The notes: generated from the letters alone by a model not told the origin. A stretch of 64,000 bases of DNA from Liolophura sinensis (GCF_032854445.1 NC_088303.1:23879501-23943500); one strand, 5' to 3'; shown: positions 1 to 13,290, counted from the first letter of the stretch. Numbers and translations are program-made.

Positions 1-925
1 TTTCCGATGACGACCAATGGGCAAAGCCATGCGATGAATTTTCCCGCTTATGTATCTCCCGCTTACCTGGTTTTAGCTTATTGGTAACCCTCCTCTGTTA
101 CAAATCTCTCACAAATGTGATCGTACCCAAATTTTCATTTATTTCCAAGAAACCTCCAGAAGCAGATATATAAATAAACTTATACATGATGTTCATGGAC
201 ACACGCCATATCTTGTTTGCCTGTATAGGTGGTAACTTCGACAAATATTATTGAACGTGTAATACTGAAGTACAGCCTTTGTTCATTACTTTATATGAAC
301 AAACCAGTTTTGAGAGTTAAGTCGAAGTCGAAGCAACAACAAAAGTAATTCTCCATTTCTGGACATTAGTCATGCATGTAAGCTCATTTTGCTGATGATC
401 ACGCCGATATCACATTAGCACTTTTCAGAGGTAATCCCGTAATGATTACTACAGTGTTTCATGCCGTTATCAAACCAGCATCTTACAGTTCCTGCACTTT
501 TTAGCAGTGATCGTGCCGTTACCACATGCAGCGGTGCACTTTTAGTAGTGATCAGGCCGTTGTTATACCAGCGCTTACAAAGCTACATTTATAAGATAAG
601 AGCCAAAAAATAGCCTTCACCAAGAAAAATAAACTCTCACCCATAAATATCTTTGTATTCCGCACCAAAAATCTTCATAAATGAATTTTTACTGAGGGTA
701 GAAAGGAAATTTTAGTCATTTTCAATAATTGTTCAATTTATTTGGAATACCCTTTTTGTGTGTTTTCAATGATTTTGTAAATTGCCAGATTGATGCTGTA
801 AAATCCCAAATGAACTCTGCACGAAGAACTAATCGTGAGATTTCTCCGGGTGATTGCTCAAGTGCACTATGAACTTCACTAATCAAAGTGATCAGAAGAA
901 TTTCATTATTAAGATTTTACCGCTC
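1..925. other. AT-rich non-coding, weak internal repeats
   Basis: No exon or RNA gene seen. Between about 395 and 590 a motif like GTGATCATGCCGTTATCACA recurs four times at irregular 40-60 bp spacing, a decayed tandem repeat. Confidence 0.6.
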
Positions 926-1040
926 CAGTGGCCTAATGGTTAGAGAGCCCGCTTTGAAGTCAGGAGACCCGGGATCAAACCCTGGTCGGGTCAAATGGTA
1001 ATTGCTGTCAGTATAATGTGACTGGGTGGGGTGTCATGTC
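926..1040 (+). repeat. tRNA-derived SINE, family C (fragment)
   Basis: Begins with an A-box (TGGCCTAATGG) and has a B-box-like T arm (CCGGGATCAAACCCTGG). The 5' and 3' acceptor strands do not pair, so it is a tRNA-like SINE head, not a tRNA gene. It runs into GTCAGTATAATGTGACTGGG, shared with the copy at 19229. The middle of the element is deleted. Confidence 0.75.
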
Positions 1041-1746
1041 ATTTAACAGTGTTTAATTACTCGATTGTACTGAACTTTACTATATGACTGTTTACATGTA
1101 CTGTTACTCATTTATAGAAAACGGATGAGGTTTGTTGGCTTGTTTGAATGTGTATTTCCCAGATTTCTGAAGTTATCGCTTTATGTCTTCACCCGTGTTT
1201 GTTTCAACTTTCTTCAACTTCATTTCGCACGGAATGCTTTGTTAAAATTACTTACAGCCGTAAGAGTATTCCATAAGTTTCAAAAATAGATTCCATCCTT
1301 TGAACTTCCACTAGATTTTCCAAAAATATAGTTGTGAAAGCTTTAATTTGAAAGGCGTGTCATCAACCAACGTTTTTGTGTTTCCTTTATTTCTCACTTT
1401 CATTTTTTTTCTTTACTTTCTTAAGAGGAATGAAAAGAATTAGGAAGATTGTTAAATTTGGGAATCCTCCAAGTCCTTCTTTCTGAAATTCTTTTGTTGT
1501 AAATCACTCTTGTTATTGGAATCCCGGTTCTCCTTGTACGAAGCCGTTTGTTTGGCACGGGCACGACGAAAAAACTCTATTTTTCTCTAAGTACACACGT
1601 CTACTTCTGCGTACTAACGACCACAAAGAAGATAAATTTCAGGGAGTGCCAATAATCTTGAGAGGAACTGGCACAGCTTTAATATCTCCGCACCCCAGAT
1701 TATATTGTTAGACATCAATCAGGGTGTTCCATCCATATACAAACAG
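1041..1746. other. non-coding, probably intron before the 1747 exon
   Basis: AT-rich with a T-rich tract near 1385-1415; no convincing exon or repeat. Confidence 0.5.
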
Positions 1747-1900
1747 AGAGGAGTCCAGCGTGGCGGTGCGAGGAGGGCTGGTGTGCACAGCCACAGACCT
1801 CTACGCCATTACCTGCCCGACAGACGGGCGCCCTGGCCTGGAGACCAGTGCCAAGAAAATGACCGAGGAGCATGTGCCAAAGCGATCAGCCAGATTATAA
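1747..1900 (+). CDS. possible terminal coding exon of a gene entering from the left, unidentified
   Basis: A GC-richer island in AT-rich DNA. An acceptor-like AAACAG ends at 1746; reading from 1748 gives 50 codons ending in TAA at 1898-1900. The product begins EESSVAVRGGLVCTATDLYA and ends KKMTEEHVPKRSARL. It has two cysteines, a mixed hydrophobic first half and a charged basic tail, resembling the C-terminus of a real protein. The other two frames give Arg/Gly/Pro-rich, implausible products. The upstream exon would have to end with two bases of a codon (phase 2). I do not recognise the family. No canonical AATAAA is obvious in the next few hundred bases except those in the SINE tail near 3100. 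It could still be a chance open segment. Confidence 0.4.
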
Positions 1901-2869
1901 GGTGTAATAACGCGTCAGAAATGAGCGATGGGCATATAAGTCCTGGGGTATGTTTAGTCCTTACTTAGCCCTTGACAGGGTCAAATCCGATGATAAAACA
2001 TACAGATTTCCACCAAATAACATTCTATTAATTGCCCCCGTTCAGAGCGTTTCCTGTCTAACTATTAATCGTTTTCATCCAATCAGAACTTTGGGTTGTC
2101 TTGGTTGCCGATCATTATGGATACCGTGTTATTTGTGAAGGTTTGCAAGCCATCGTTCCATCCGTCAGCAACCGAACTGTCTATTATGCTTTGACGCTAT
2201 ACACTGGAAAACATACACATACTTATTTGTGTATGCTTCCTAAGCTTTTGCGTTTCAAACTTTTGCACAAATTTCGGTATTACACAGGGAAGTTGTTTCA
2301 ATGGTAATCGCAAAAAACAAATGAGTTTTTGCAATTTTCTTCACAATACTTTACACTGTTTGGGCAAGACCGTTCACATTACTTGTTTGTTATCTCATTG
2401 TGTGTACATGGGTAAATGTAGTTGTTCAAACTGGAATTTTTAATTTTTAATATTAAGCATATTTGAAGTTATCACTCTATCTTATCGCGTTTGCCGTTGC
2501 CACAAGCTCATTCATTTACAATGCTGTGGCAAGGTTGTAATATGGATGATGGACATTGGTCAGAACCCTACCAAAACATTACAGCACCTCGATGATGTCA
2601 AATCAGTGTTTATGTTCAAAACGAAACCTATAAATATGTTTTACCCTGGCTTAATATGTTGTCTCATGTGTTACGTCTGTACTGAAATGTTACATTTATA
2701 TTTTATTGAAACGATAGGTTATATTCTCTCGTGAATGTGGTGATGACGAAACAATGTCTGAGAAAAACCATTCCAGTCTCAAACTTTCTGTTTGCCTTTG
2801 AATTATTACACTGTTGCCGCTGCTTTAGTTTCACAAATTAAACAGCACGTTTTTGTGATCTGTCCTATT
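1901..2869. other. non-coding, possible 3' UTR then intergenic
   Basis: AT-rich, no recognised repeat or RNA gene. Short open frames here are within chance. Confidence 0.5.
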
Positions 2870-2881
2870 TATGTGTTTAGG

Positions 2882-3118
2882 AGGCCTCCATGGCTCAGTT
2901 GCTTAGCGTGCTAGCCCAGCGGGAGTTCAAGACAAGCTCATGCTTGCTTCCTTTCCGGCCGTATGTGGGAAGGTCTACCAGCAACCTGCGAATGATCGTG
3001 GGCTTCCACCGGGCTCTGCACGGTTTCCTCAAACCATAATGCTGGCTGCCGTCGTATAAGTGAAATATTCTTGAGTACGGCGTAAAACACCAATCAGATA
3101 AATAAATAAAAAAAAATG
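2882..3118 (+). repeat. SINE family A, near full length with target duplication
   Basis: Starts GGCCTCCATGGCTCAGTTG (tRNA-derived head, internally deleted), then GTGGGAAGGTCTACCAGCAA, the tail core GTATAAGTGAAATATTCTTG and an AAATAAATAAA end. Flanked by a 12-bp target-site duplication TATGTGT(T/G)TAGG at 2870-2881 and 3119-3130 with one mismatch, so it is an insertion by reverse transcription. Confidence 0.9.
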
Positions 3119-3130
3119 TATGTGTGTAGG

Positions 3131-3773
3131 CTGCTGAAAGCAGACAGTTGTGTAAGACGACATCAAACTGCTGTGGACAGTATCACCATTTGGTGTTTAC
3201 ACTAGCATTGTTCAATTATTTTGGAATTATTGTTTTTATACTCATCTTAATTACCATAATTGCCCAATCAGCTAGAAATGTTTCCAAGCGCTTGTCGTTG
3301 CAAGAAACTAGTCCGCAGGAAGCTGCGTATTTTCACAAAGAACTAGGTGACATGCAAGTTACAAAATATGTCCAGAGGCATAACATTCCGATGACAACAA
3401 ATGTCCAATACTACTCAACTAAAAAAACACAAACGTTAAGCTGCAAAATTAAACACAACAGTTTTCTGTCACAAAGGACGGGTTTGTGCTAACGGGCATG
3501 CTCAACATTCAAGGCATAGAACTTTTCTGTGACAGAAATCTAAATGTCAAGTAACCGATAATGTTTGGGCCGAAGCCAGCTATCTTACAGACGTAGCCTT
3601 TGCTTTACATGTGTGTTTTGTCAACTAATCTCTGTACATGTACCTATGTATGGATTTGATTTATTTGATTGATAAATGCTTTATCGCCATACTCATGAAA
3701 TTTTCAGTTGTAGGAAAAAACAAAAACCATGATGAATCTTTGACACATTACAATCTAGCTTTTTCGTCGTGTG
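3131..3773. other. non-coding, with one protein-like open stretch
   Basis: 3148-3492 (+) is open for 114 codons and includes a hydrophobic stretch (FGIIVFILILITIIAQ) and a soluble tail ending at a possible donor G|GTGACA at 3346. It has no start ATG and no family match known to me, so it is not called as a gene. Confidence 0.4.
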
Positions 3774-3788
3774 ACTCACACGCCATTG

Positions 3789-4344
3789 AGGGGATAGCGC
3801 AACGACTGGTTAACCCATATCAGTATAGGGGCTCGGGCGAGGCGACTTACTTGCCTTCAGTGAGTGAGTGAGTGCTTGGGGCTTAACGTCGTACTCAACA
3901 ATTTTTCAGTCATATGACGACGAAGGAATCATTAGGGTGCATGTACGTGTAATGTGCCTCCTTGTTGCAGGACGGATTTCCACCGCTCTTTTATTTAGTG
4001 CTGCTTCACTGAGACGACTTACCGAAGGCAAGTAAGCCGCCCCGCCCGAGCCATTATACTGATACGGGTCAACCAGTCGTTGCACTATCCCCTTCATGCT
4101 GAACGCCAAGCGAGGAAGTTACAACTTCCTCTTTTAAAGTCTTAGGTGTGACTCGATCAAGGATTGATCCTAGATCTACCGGTCCCGAAGCGGACGCTCT
4201 ACCAACTGTGCTATCCGATAAAACAGCAGTGTAAATCCGTCCTGCAACAAGGAGGCACATTACACGCACTCTAGGGACTTCTTCGACGTCATATGAGTGA
4301 AAAATTGTTAAGTACGACGTGAAACCCCAAGTATTCACCCACTC
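3789..4344 (+). repeat. SINE family B, 5'-truncated + copy split by a nested element
   Basis: Plus-strand pieces at about 3789-3857 (GGGGATAGCGCAACGACTGG...) and 4214-4344 (AAATCCGTCCTGCAACAAGG ... AAAAATTGTTAAGTACGACG, ending in ACTC repeats) are the middle and tail of one SINE. Both ends carry ACTCACACGCCATTG (3774-3788 and 4345-4359), a target duplication of at least 10 bp once the ACTC tail is allowed for. The gap between them is filled by an inverted copy of the same family. Confidence 0.75.
3858..4213 (-). repeat. SINE family B, full-length copy nested in another
   Basis: Read on the minus strand: tRNA-like head with A-box (TAGCACAGTTGG), anticodon-arm-like GTCCGCTTCGGGAC and B-box (GGATCAATCC), a body with CGACTGGTTGACCCGTATCA, and a tail AAAAATTGTTGAGTACGACG ending in CACT repeats. 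It lies inside the plus-strand copy, giving long inverted arms that can fold back. Confidence 0.85.
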
Positions 4345-4617
4345 ACTCACACGCCATTGTTGGTGGGGGACACATTATCTTCAAAGATAAAAGGTCGCAC
4401 GCTCGTTGACAAGGCCCCATGAACATTTAACACAGGGGGCATAATACTGCCTTTCTTCCAATGGCAGATTTTAATAATAAGCAAACATTTAGGCGCCAAA
4501 TATTTACGATCTGAGGACAGAAAAATTAATATTTTGCTTAGGGGGTGGGCATCTAAAACAAACAAATTTCAACGTGGTGCGTTCTGACATTTTCTCATGT
4601 ATATGTTGATCTACGTA

Positions 4618-4750
4618 AATTGCTACTATTTATGCATTTATATGAACAGTTAGAATAAAACACTAACTGAGGTAAATTGACAAGAGGCCGTATTTAATGG
4701 ACTACGAGTGATCATTTGCCCACTATCACACTGTAGTCGCTGCTCAGGTT
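4618..4750 (+). repeat. dispersed repeat D, about 130 bp
   Basis: GAACAGTTAGAATAAAAC, then GAGGTAAATTGACAAGAGGC, then ATCACACTG-like DNA. The same order recurs at 45362, 54246 and, inverted and partial, at 12911. Family unknown to me. Confidence 0.75.
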
Positions 4751-4752
4751 CT

Positions 4753-7700
4753 ACTCTCTATGTTGTACGTCTTTAATTATAATGTTACTGAAAATCAGTA
4801 GACATGGAAATTCAGTGTATGAATTTGTAAAGTGTTGCTGTGGAAAAATTATCCGCCCACCAGAGAGTGGGCAGAAATATAACGGGAATGCGGTAAAGCT
4901 GTTGAGCATTCTTGCCACAGACTAATAAATGTGATGTTTCACGTAAGCGTTATCTTCACCACTTTCAACCGATAAACATATTAATGTAACGCATCCCAAA
5001 CTGTTGATAAAGATAATTCTTTAAAAATCTGAAAATAGTAACATGCGATTGAATACAGTGCCATCAGAGTAGTAAGCTCTGTCCTTAAATATGTCCATTA
5101 ATCAAGCTTTTAAAGGGGCTCATAATGAACACTGATTGTCACTTAGTATACTCAAGGGGAACATAATGGAATATAAATGGTCACACTGACGCTTTAGGGT
5201 CACATCGGATTCGCTGATAAGGAAATATCACTCCGTTCAAATTAATTGTGTATATGAGTTTTACTGTGGTGAAACTATAAATAAAATATTCTGGGACAGC
5301 TAAAGTGCATGTTAATGTCAGTAACAAATGTGGCCCAGCTACAAGATAACACCTTTAAAATATTTAAACAGATACTCACGCAGTCGAGTTATCAACATAC
5401 AGGGTAACTGTTGTTTATTTAGTAAACCGAAGTATTGTGGTTAAAACATGTACTATTATTTAAAACAAATAATAAAGACCGGCTTCAATTGTTATTATCA
5501 TTTCCCCATGGCCATTTTTGATGAGGCAAAATTGGATGGATTGCTCTAAGCAAAACAGTAGCCTGTGTCTTGTTTAGAATGGCGTGTGAACATGTATTAG
5601 CTTAAACTTAGAAAACCGCAATACATCATGAATTTAGCTCTTAAACCTCCGCAAGCATGACAGACACTGATTTAAAGTTGCTTTCGAACAATGCAAACAG
5701 CCTTGTACCATTTTTAAATAACTACTTTTCCCTGTTGAGCTCAGTGTTATAAGAACTGGGTAGCTGTTTAACAGAACATCTCAGCAGATTTTCGAGCTGT
5801 TGCATTTGTACAAACTGAGTTAAATCGAGTGTCTTTCAGGATAAACATATGGGAAATCTTTTGATCATAGATCATATAAATGTTGACAAAACATCCGGAA
5901 AAGACGGACAACCTTTTGTCATCATATTACAAGGCTGTACTTCAGCAATGTCTCAGTTCCTTCTGACTTACAAATCTCCATGTGACACACACACAAAACA
6001 GGAAACTATACATCCATAACCTCAGCAGGAATGTAAACAACTTATCACAAACTAATGAGATGTTTCCTTCAAAAACGTTTTGTCGTGATAAAGAGCAGTA
6101 AAGTCTTTAGCCGCCATATTACCATTTTGATAACAAACCACGGTTCACGAGGCGTCTACCCGTCCTAGCTATGTCGATCAATCAGTGGAGAATTGGAAAT
6201 TTGACAATCGAAATTATGGAAATGATTGCGAAATTATATCCGGAGAATTTCGATGTATTATTACACTGATAGCTTTGACGTGTGTCCCAACAAGTTTTAT
6301 GCTTCAAATTAGGCTTATCTGGACTTACACAGCTGGGAAGCGGAGAACAAGGGTTGGTTGTATTGAAAAACAAAATACAATTCACATCGATCAAAATCAT
6401 ATTCAAGGGGATTTCAATCATCAGTAGTATGGCTGGAATCCCAAATACTTTTTCCATGAACACAATGCCAAATTTTAACGCCAATAAAATCATAGTGTAA
6501 CCTCTGTGTTTATTGCGAACACACACAAACGTAAAAAAGTGGAATAATGCATAGACCGGATGGGAAGAAGGTTCGGACCTTGCGTCTTGGTGTTGCCTCT
6601 GTCGCAAAGGGTGTCCCGGGAACTGAAAAACGCGATATTAATAGAAACCGCGCAGTGCCAGCCCATAATGTCCCGCTGTTTGGCTAAACGTGAGAAGTTC
6701 AACGGTGACCTTATGCAAGTGTAGCTAATTTTACCATCTTGAATTCCCTCGGATGATTTCTTTTTATTTTTTTAATAAATAACTGCTCTGCATAACTGTA
6801 ATATCTCAGAATATTTAAGTATCTCAAATTATAAGTCATAACATGAAATAAGTTTAGCATCCGAGCTACTTCGTTTGTATGAATGATAAACCACTAGGCA
6901 ATAAATGTCGCTTATGCAGCAGCGGTGAAAAATACAGTATTTCTTACCTCCACTGGAGCAGCATACTCTTATCAGCACTAGATGAACGACAGTTATAGCA
7001 CTTTGCTAGCTGTCTGATAAACGTTCCAACGTGACGACAAGTGGATTTCACAGGGTGTATACACGAAAAGAGCTACAAGGCGAATTTACAGCGAATGCAC
7101 CCTCAATACACTTACTCTGTCAAACTAATTTAAGTTAATACGTAACTAAATGCTTAATATTAAACGATAACATAAACATTATCTCTGAAATTTTGCTGCT
7201 TGTTTTACATTGGTTAATGAGTCTTTTAAATTTATAAAATCCATAAAACTTAACGCCAGCGTAGTAGTTAAAAATTATTGAGTGTGGCCTTAAGCAGCAA
7301 GTAAATGACTGAATTTAAAAGTAAGTTGTTTAATTGCAAGAAATTACAAAGTGACGTCTCCGCCTGTCATAAGTCCAGTTTTAAGCCAGTAAGCGAGTCT
7401 TCTGTCATTTCCATTTCACTAGTCATCGGAATCACAATACGGAAGACACTCAGGGCTACGTTTTCAAGGAGAAGCAATTCCAGTCGACCAAGTACTTGTA
7501 TGAGCCCAAGAGAACCTGACTAGAACCCCGCTTTACGGGACAAGAGCATTGTCCAAGAAAATGATTACTGGTCCCAGTCTGAGGAAATTCCTTTTCTTAG
7601 TTCGCCATTCACAGAGAGCGTCACGCCTCTGTGGCTGTTGACGGGAGATGTGAAACGACTTCCGGGACGCCAATCGGTCGATCCTCTAGCTGTTGTACTT

Positions 7701-10700
7701 ATCCACGGGTTAACGGCAGCCAAATGTCCAGATGATTAGGCACACGGCGTGGCATTCCCGTGTCAGGACATAATCTCAGACATTCATCCAAACTCCCATG
7801 TCACTTTGATAAAGTACTCTGATTTCTTTTTCTCCAACAGAATTACCACCGTCATACAGATTCGTATAGATAATTTTTGTGAAATTTTAGGCTCTTAAAC
7901 GCCATGATACTTTAATCAGATGATTTTCTTTTTACATTGAATGGTTATGTGTGTATGATCCGTTATACACAGAGAGGGAAACCTAGGCTGTTGAAAGAAA
8001 AATGATTGTTTGCACTTTAATACTGTATTCCTCCTTTTTTTCACAAAATCTAATCAAATAACTATGGATCCTTCGTTATTGCCTTACTCACACCCGACGC
8101 AATTTATTAAGGTATTTTAGATAACTTGTTTTTTAAACTCCTGTATTCTAAACTGCGACCAGTTATGGTCGAGTATATGGAGTATATCTGTTCACACCAT
8201 TGGAATGTCATATACTGAATTTTCTGCGAAAACAAATAATAAGCCATGGGTTCTCCGGTGACATATTAATGTACACTCCTACAAATATGTGCGTGCGCTG
8301 ATTAACAGTTTCAAAGACAGACGTATTGCTGAGTTCCGACCTTGTAACTTTACATCTCGTATCTCACCGGGATACAGCAGAGAAATCCTTAATCGCTGGT
8401 CGTTTCCTGTTTTCGTGTTCCCAGGAGGAAATTCAAACAATTCCCCTTAATGTCCATTGCTGTCGCTCAGCGTACATTGAAGAGAAGAAACGGCTGTCCA
8501 CAGAGATCAACGATATTGACCTCTCATCCATGCCCAAAATACGTTTTTGTCAACCCCGTGTATAACCCATGCTAAGTCATCTTCTATCTGTACAGGTGAT
8601 ATACGGGGGAATTCTTGACTCTACGACAAGCAAACACCGAGCAATTATTCGCAGGCAGTACAAAGCTTTTCCTCATACAGGGGTTGCATGAAAGCTTTTC
8701 TGCATAAACTTTCTTGTATGGTTTGTCTGGTTTGAATAAATCACTGCTCCTCGTCACTCTTTATCGATAAAAAGGCAGCCGGAAGCTGGAAATGTTTGTG
8801 TTGTGATGGCATTGTTTGGTTTATCATGGCCATATTTGATATGTCCTGTATCCATATCGGGCCACAGTACAGTAACGCTAGCCCATCACTATTTTGGTGT
8901 TTCTGTCAAGGAGCATTAATCAGTTCTCAGTTATATTTATGAGCGTCTGTTAAGTATCACATACTTTAACCACAGTCCAGATAGTGTCCCCGAGGGATCT
9001 CCACTGGCATTAAGTCGGTAGTCCCGTGTCATTGTGTGCACACGGTTTCGTTTCTCCTGGACAGTTTGTCCTATCTCCTGCAAAAAATGCTCTTATAAAG
9101 CAGCGCATCCCTTGTTGAGACTCAAAAATCTGTATATTGGGATAGCTTTGGGCCGAATTGTTTAGGGCAAAGAATAAATATATAGCCTATTTATTAATCT
9201 CTAAATGACTCAAGGAAAATAATACTGGTTAGCTTCTTACGACACTGTATTTAACATGTGGTTAACAAAATCATCCACACTAAATGCTTAGCACCGAGAT
9301 CAAAACATGACGTAAATTGATAATCATATAGATTGGGGCTTCCAGACGGAAAAACTGGTTTTATGAAAAAAAATGACACACTTGGCGACAAGGAGCCTTT
9401 CTCCGTCAGATAGACTTGGAAGTTGGTGGCTAATCTGACAGCAACCGTTCGCAAAAGTTTATCTATCACGCAAAAGTGTTATTACTGTAATCACATTGTA
9501 CCACGCCTCACATTTTTATTTGCAAATTGCTTCTTGTATTTTTCTCCTTCATAATAATTATACTAATTTACAAATCAAATCCACGGTCTAATGTCAAGTT
9601 GTATCCAATCCATGTATGTTAATGTGTGAGAAGCATTTTCAGTTGTTCGCTATGTGAGAAAAAACACATTATCCACATTTACGTTGACAAAAATCCACTT
9701 TGGTACAGGTGTAGCTCAAAAATTCACTGAATTAAATAAATGAAATAAGTGTTAAGACATATTACTGGTAAATAGTGTGGAAAATATTTTACGTGTGTGA
9801 CTTCATCAATCTTGTGCGAATATGTCCGTTGCGAAACGCACACTCTGTCAGATTATCATTTCGTAGCGTTGTTCAGAATTAGGCCTACTCGGCGTGTCGG
9901 TAGCCACTCTGGAGTGTATGTTACTTTGTGCGATTATCGGCCAGCGAGGTCGTGTTACATTGTTTAAAAGATTATGAATTTATATAGACCAGTTTACACG
10001 CAGGGCATCATTTATAGTAACAACTTTGAATGAATAAAATCATTTAACAATCCAATCGAAGAAAGTAAACGTGTACTTGGCCCAATTGAAATTGAGGTGA
10101 AATGAAGAGTTGCGCTTGTCAGCCTGGAGTTTAATTATAATTTTTTAAGACCTCGACGTCTGTATTTGGAAAAGAAAGTTTATTTCCTGGACTTAGCGTA
10201 AGATCATCAGATCAGTTAAACGTTGTCTTACGCCCACCATTGTAGACACGGACAGATTAAGCTACTAGCCTCATCTCCGTGCGCTTTGGGAATTTCTTCG
10301 CATCATGAAACACTTTGTTGGATCAAATGAGTAAATCTTGGACTCGTTTCGCCTAATCCCTGTTCATTACTTCTCTATTGCCGGCAACACGAACTCAATT
10401 CATTCAGTGCTAACTCCCGCTTTTCGATTACTTTTTGGCCCATCTCTAGCTTGCTGGTATGTTATATGTAATCCCTGAACACAGGATCTTTGTCAGTGCT
10501 CCCAACCAACAGACAAACAAGCAGAATTTTATCAAAGAAAGACATTTGGAAAAATCGATTTTTAATCACATGCTTGTCAACGCCGAATTACCCTCCAAAG
10601 CCTTAAAATTTCTTTGCAGCCTGAACCGAGTAAATTTACTGCAGTGGGTTTCCAAAGAGCAGATAAGGCGTAAAACTGAAACGTTTCCGGTTTGGTAATA

Positions 10701-11104
10701 ACCATTGCAAGGTGTATAGACGTGGAAAATCGTGCCACAAGGGCCTAAGCATTTCAGGTACTGCCACCTGATAATACATCACCTTAGTGTATAAATAATT
10801 TGCAAGTTTTGACAAGGTTATTGTTATCCGCATCAAAATAATAGCGGGCTTACTTACGCTCATTTAACCATGCATAAATAATATATAATTATTTTTTTTA
10901 ATTTTTACCTTATTTTAAAGACAGCTCTTTTTTAGTCCTATCTATTCACAATACTGATTCTGAATAGTTCAGAACATTCTGTAGTGTATCATAACTTATA
11001 ATTAAGGATAAAAGATTGTTAGACAAAGTATCTCATCTCAGGGACAATGAAGCCTACATTTACCACCACTGGAATGTTCTAATTGTGGTTCCATCACTGT
11101 TTGT
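4753..11104. other. AT-rich DNA without recognised genes
   Basis: I see no SINE copy, tandem array or convincing exon. The 141-codon open frame at 6182-6607 (-) and smaller ones are within chance expectation. 10862-10990 is especially AT-rich. Confidence 0.55.
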
Positions 11105-11492
11105 ATCTGATACATATTTTACAGGCCAGACCAGGCCTGTGGAGTCACACATGCCAGGACGTGAAAGTGGAGTCAGACTTGCAACGCCGTGCAAGTGAGA
11201 CAGACATGTCAAGCCGTCGTCTGAGGAGTCAGGCATGCCAGGCAGTGACCTGTAGCGTCAGAGATGCCCGACAGTAACCTATGGGGTTAGACATGCTAGA
11301 CCGTGGTAGGTGAAGTTAAGACATGCCAGTCCGTTGCCTGTGGAGTCAGACATGCCAGCCCGTGTCTGTGGAGTCAGACATGCCAGATTATCATTTGTAG
11401 AGTGAGACATGCCTGATCTTGCCTGTAAAGTTAGACATGCATGTTAGGCATGTCTTGACATGCTAGACATGCTTGTGCCTGTAAAGTCCAGA
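11105..11492. repeat. degenerate minisatellite, about 30-35 bp unit
   Basis: About eleven diverged units of the type CCTGTGGAGTCAGACATGCC plus 10-15 variable bases. The best-conserved core is GTCAGACATGCC. Near 11440 it turns into short inverted copies (GACATGCATGTTAGGCATGTC). Confidence 0.8.
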
Positions 11493-12910
11493 ATTCAAGA
11501 TCGTGATATACCGGAAAGCATGTAGAGTCACAGTGCTGAGAACGTTTGTTTCTAGTTGGTTATTCACCTCAAAACCAAAAACTATATGACAACGTGTGCT
11601 ATTAAACTTGAAGGAACGACTAAACTGTGTGACTTTTTAATCTTTTGTTACTAGCACGAAAGATTTATATTTTGCACTTATTAGGAGGTCAACAAATTTG
11701 CATATCTATTTACCATAACCCTTTCTTTCGACTGACTGCATACATTGTAAAACGTGAAATTTGTACATTTTCATGTTGATTTCCGCCCTGTTCGGGATGG
11801 GATTTTATATCACCATGTTATGTCCCTTGCATTAAAATTAGTTTTTCCTCGTTCTTGTAGGCTTCTTACGGTTCCTTCAGGGTTTCACTATGGTTGGCCA
11901 ATGATTCATTTAGATCCCTTCATGGTTTTCCCCAGGGGGTCCTTTAGAGTTCTTCCAGTGCAGTAGCCATCATGCACCATTTCGTGTAAACTGGAGGAAG
12001 ACCAATGTGATGGTTTCCACCATGGTTTTTGTATACGACAGAAACTTGTTTACTATATTGCTTAAGCAGGAATAGTTCACTAATGTGACAATTCGTTGGC
12101 TTTGTGGGTCATCCAAAAAGTTCGTCTCAGGAGGAGAGACTTTCTCGCTGTCTCATTCCAGGCAAAGCTTCTTATTGATTTCAGATCAGCTGCATTTTGT
12201 AGAAGAAATAACGTCCAGAAGCAGTTCAGGGCTGGACAAAAAGCGGACTACCTTTGCTGCCAGATCTTGATTGTATCTCATTGCCCCTTTGTTAACGTCT
12301 CCCATGATCGTTCCAACAAGCGTGACGTCTTTTTTGAAAGAACACCCCTGGTGATCAATTTCTAATCAATGCTTACGGGTCATACATTTTTTTTTCAAAT
12401 CGTGAAAATGCTGGCGATAAGCGAAAAGCCTCAGGAACTCACTAGATTGCCACGAGACGTCAGCGAGTGAAAGCGCAAGTCTGAAAAAAACGTGTGTTGG
12501 TTGTATGAGTGAGAGTAATCCCATCAGGACATATGTCAAGTTCAGACAGGCAGTAATCGTTTCACTTGTTTGGGAACGAAATCGTCCAATACCTGCTGTC
12601 ATGAAACTTTTAAATTCATCACAAAGACATAACGCGTCGACGGCCTTGATTAAACATGAATATAATTAACACTAGATTTTACATTTTTAATGAATTACAA
12701 AAGATCAAATATGAAGCGTTCATGTTAGTTGTCTGCAAGACGCTCTAGAGTTGATATTTTCAAACTTATTGGCATGAAAAAACACCTCAGTAAGTCCACA
12801 AAATTACAAACGCTTTCAAGTGAATATCTTCGCCGGATAATCTGCTAAAAAGGTTCTTGTAAAAGAAAACTTGTGATAGTTGGGATGGTTACACGCAACC
12901 AGCGAAATCC

Positions 12911-12982
12911 AGCCTCCTGTCAACTTTCCTCAGATGGAGTTTTATTCTAACTGTTCATGTAAGTGCTTAAATAGTAGAAATG
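12911..12982 (-). repeat. dispersed repeat D, partial inverted copy
   Basis: On the minus strand: ACTATTTAAGCACTTACATG, GAACAGTTAGAATAAAAC, then GAGGAAAGTTGACAGGAGGC, collinear with the copies at 4618 and 54246. Confidence 0.65.
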
Positions 12983-13239
12983 AAAGCAACATTTATATAC
13001 AGAATAATCACTTAAGCTGGAAGAAAGGTTCAAGTGTGTTGTACTTCACACGTTAAGTGGGCATCAATCTGATATCATATTGTTAACGAGTGGTCTAGTT
13101 TTCAGTTGTCCCAAGTCTGTGGCGAATAACATTTTGAAAATTACATTACGAGTTTAATACATTTGATGTAATGGGTCAATAATTTCATATCCTACTAACT
13201 CATAAATTATTTTGGTGGTTGATAGGTAAGACAACGTCT

Positions 13240-13290
13240 GTTTTTTTGTTGTTTTTTTTTTTTGTTTGTTTTTTTTTTGTTTGTTTTTTT
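13240..13290 (+). repeat. T-rich low-complexity tract
   Basis: Runs of T interrupted by single G's (TTTTTTTGTTTG pattern) over about 50 bp. Confidence 0.9.

Noticed and set aside
926-1000. tRNA gene (A-box and B-box present, TGA anticodon-like loop)
   Set aside because: The two acceptor strands cannot pair and the downstream part matches SINE family C copies at 18.9 and 19.2 kb.
6182-6607. 141-codon open frame on the minus strand with hydrophobic stretches
   Set aside because: At about 61% AT, one or so frame of this length is expected by chance in 64 kb on six frames. No family motif or splice context.
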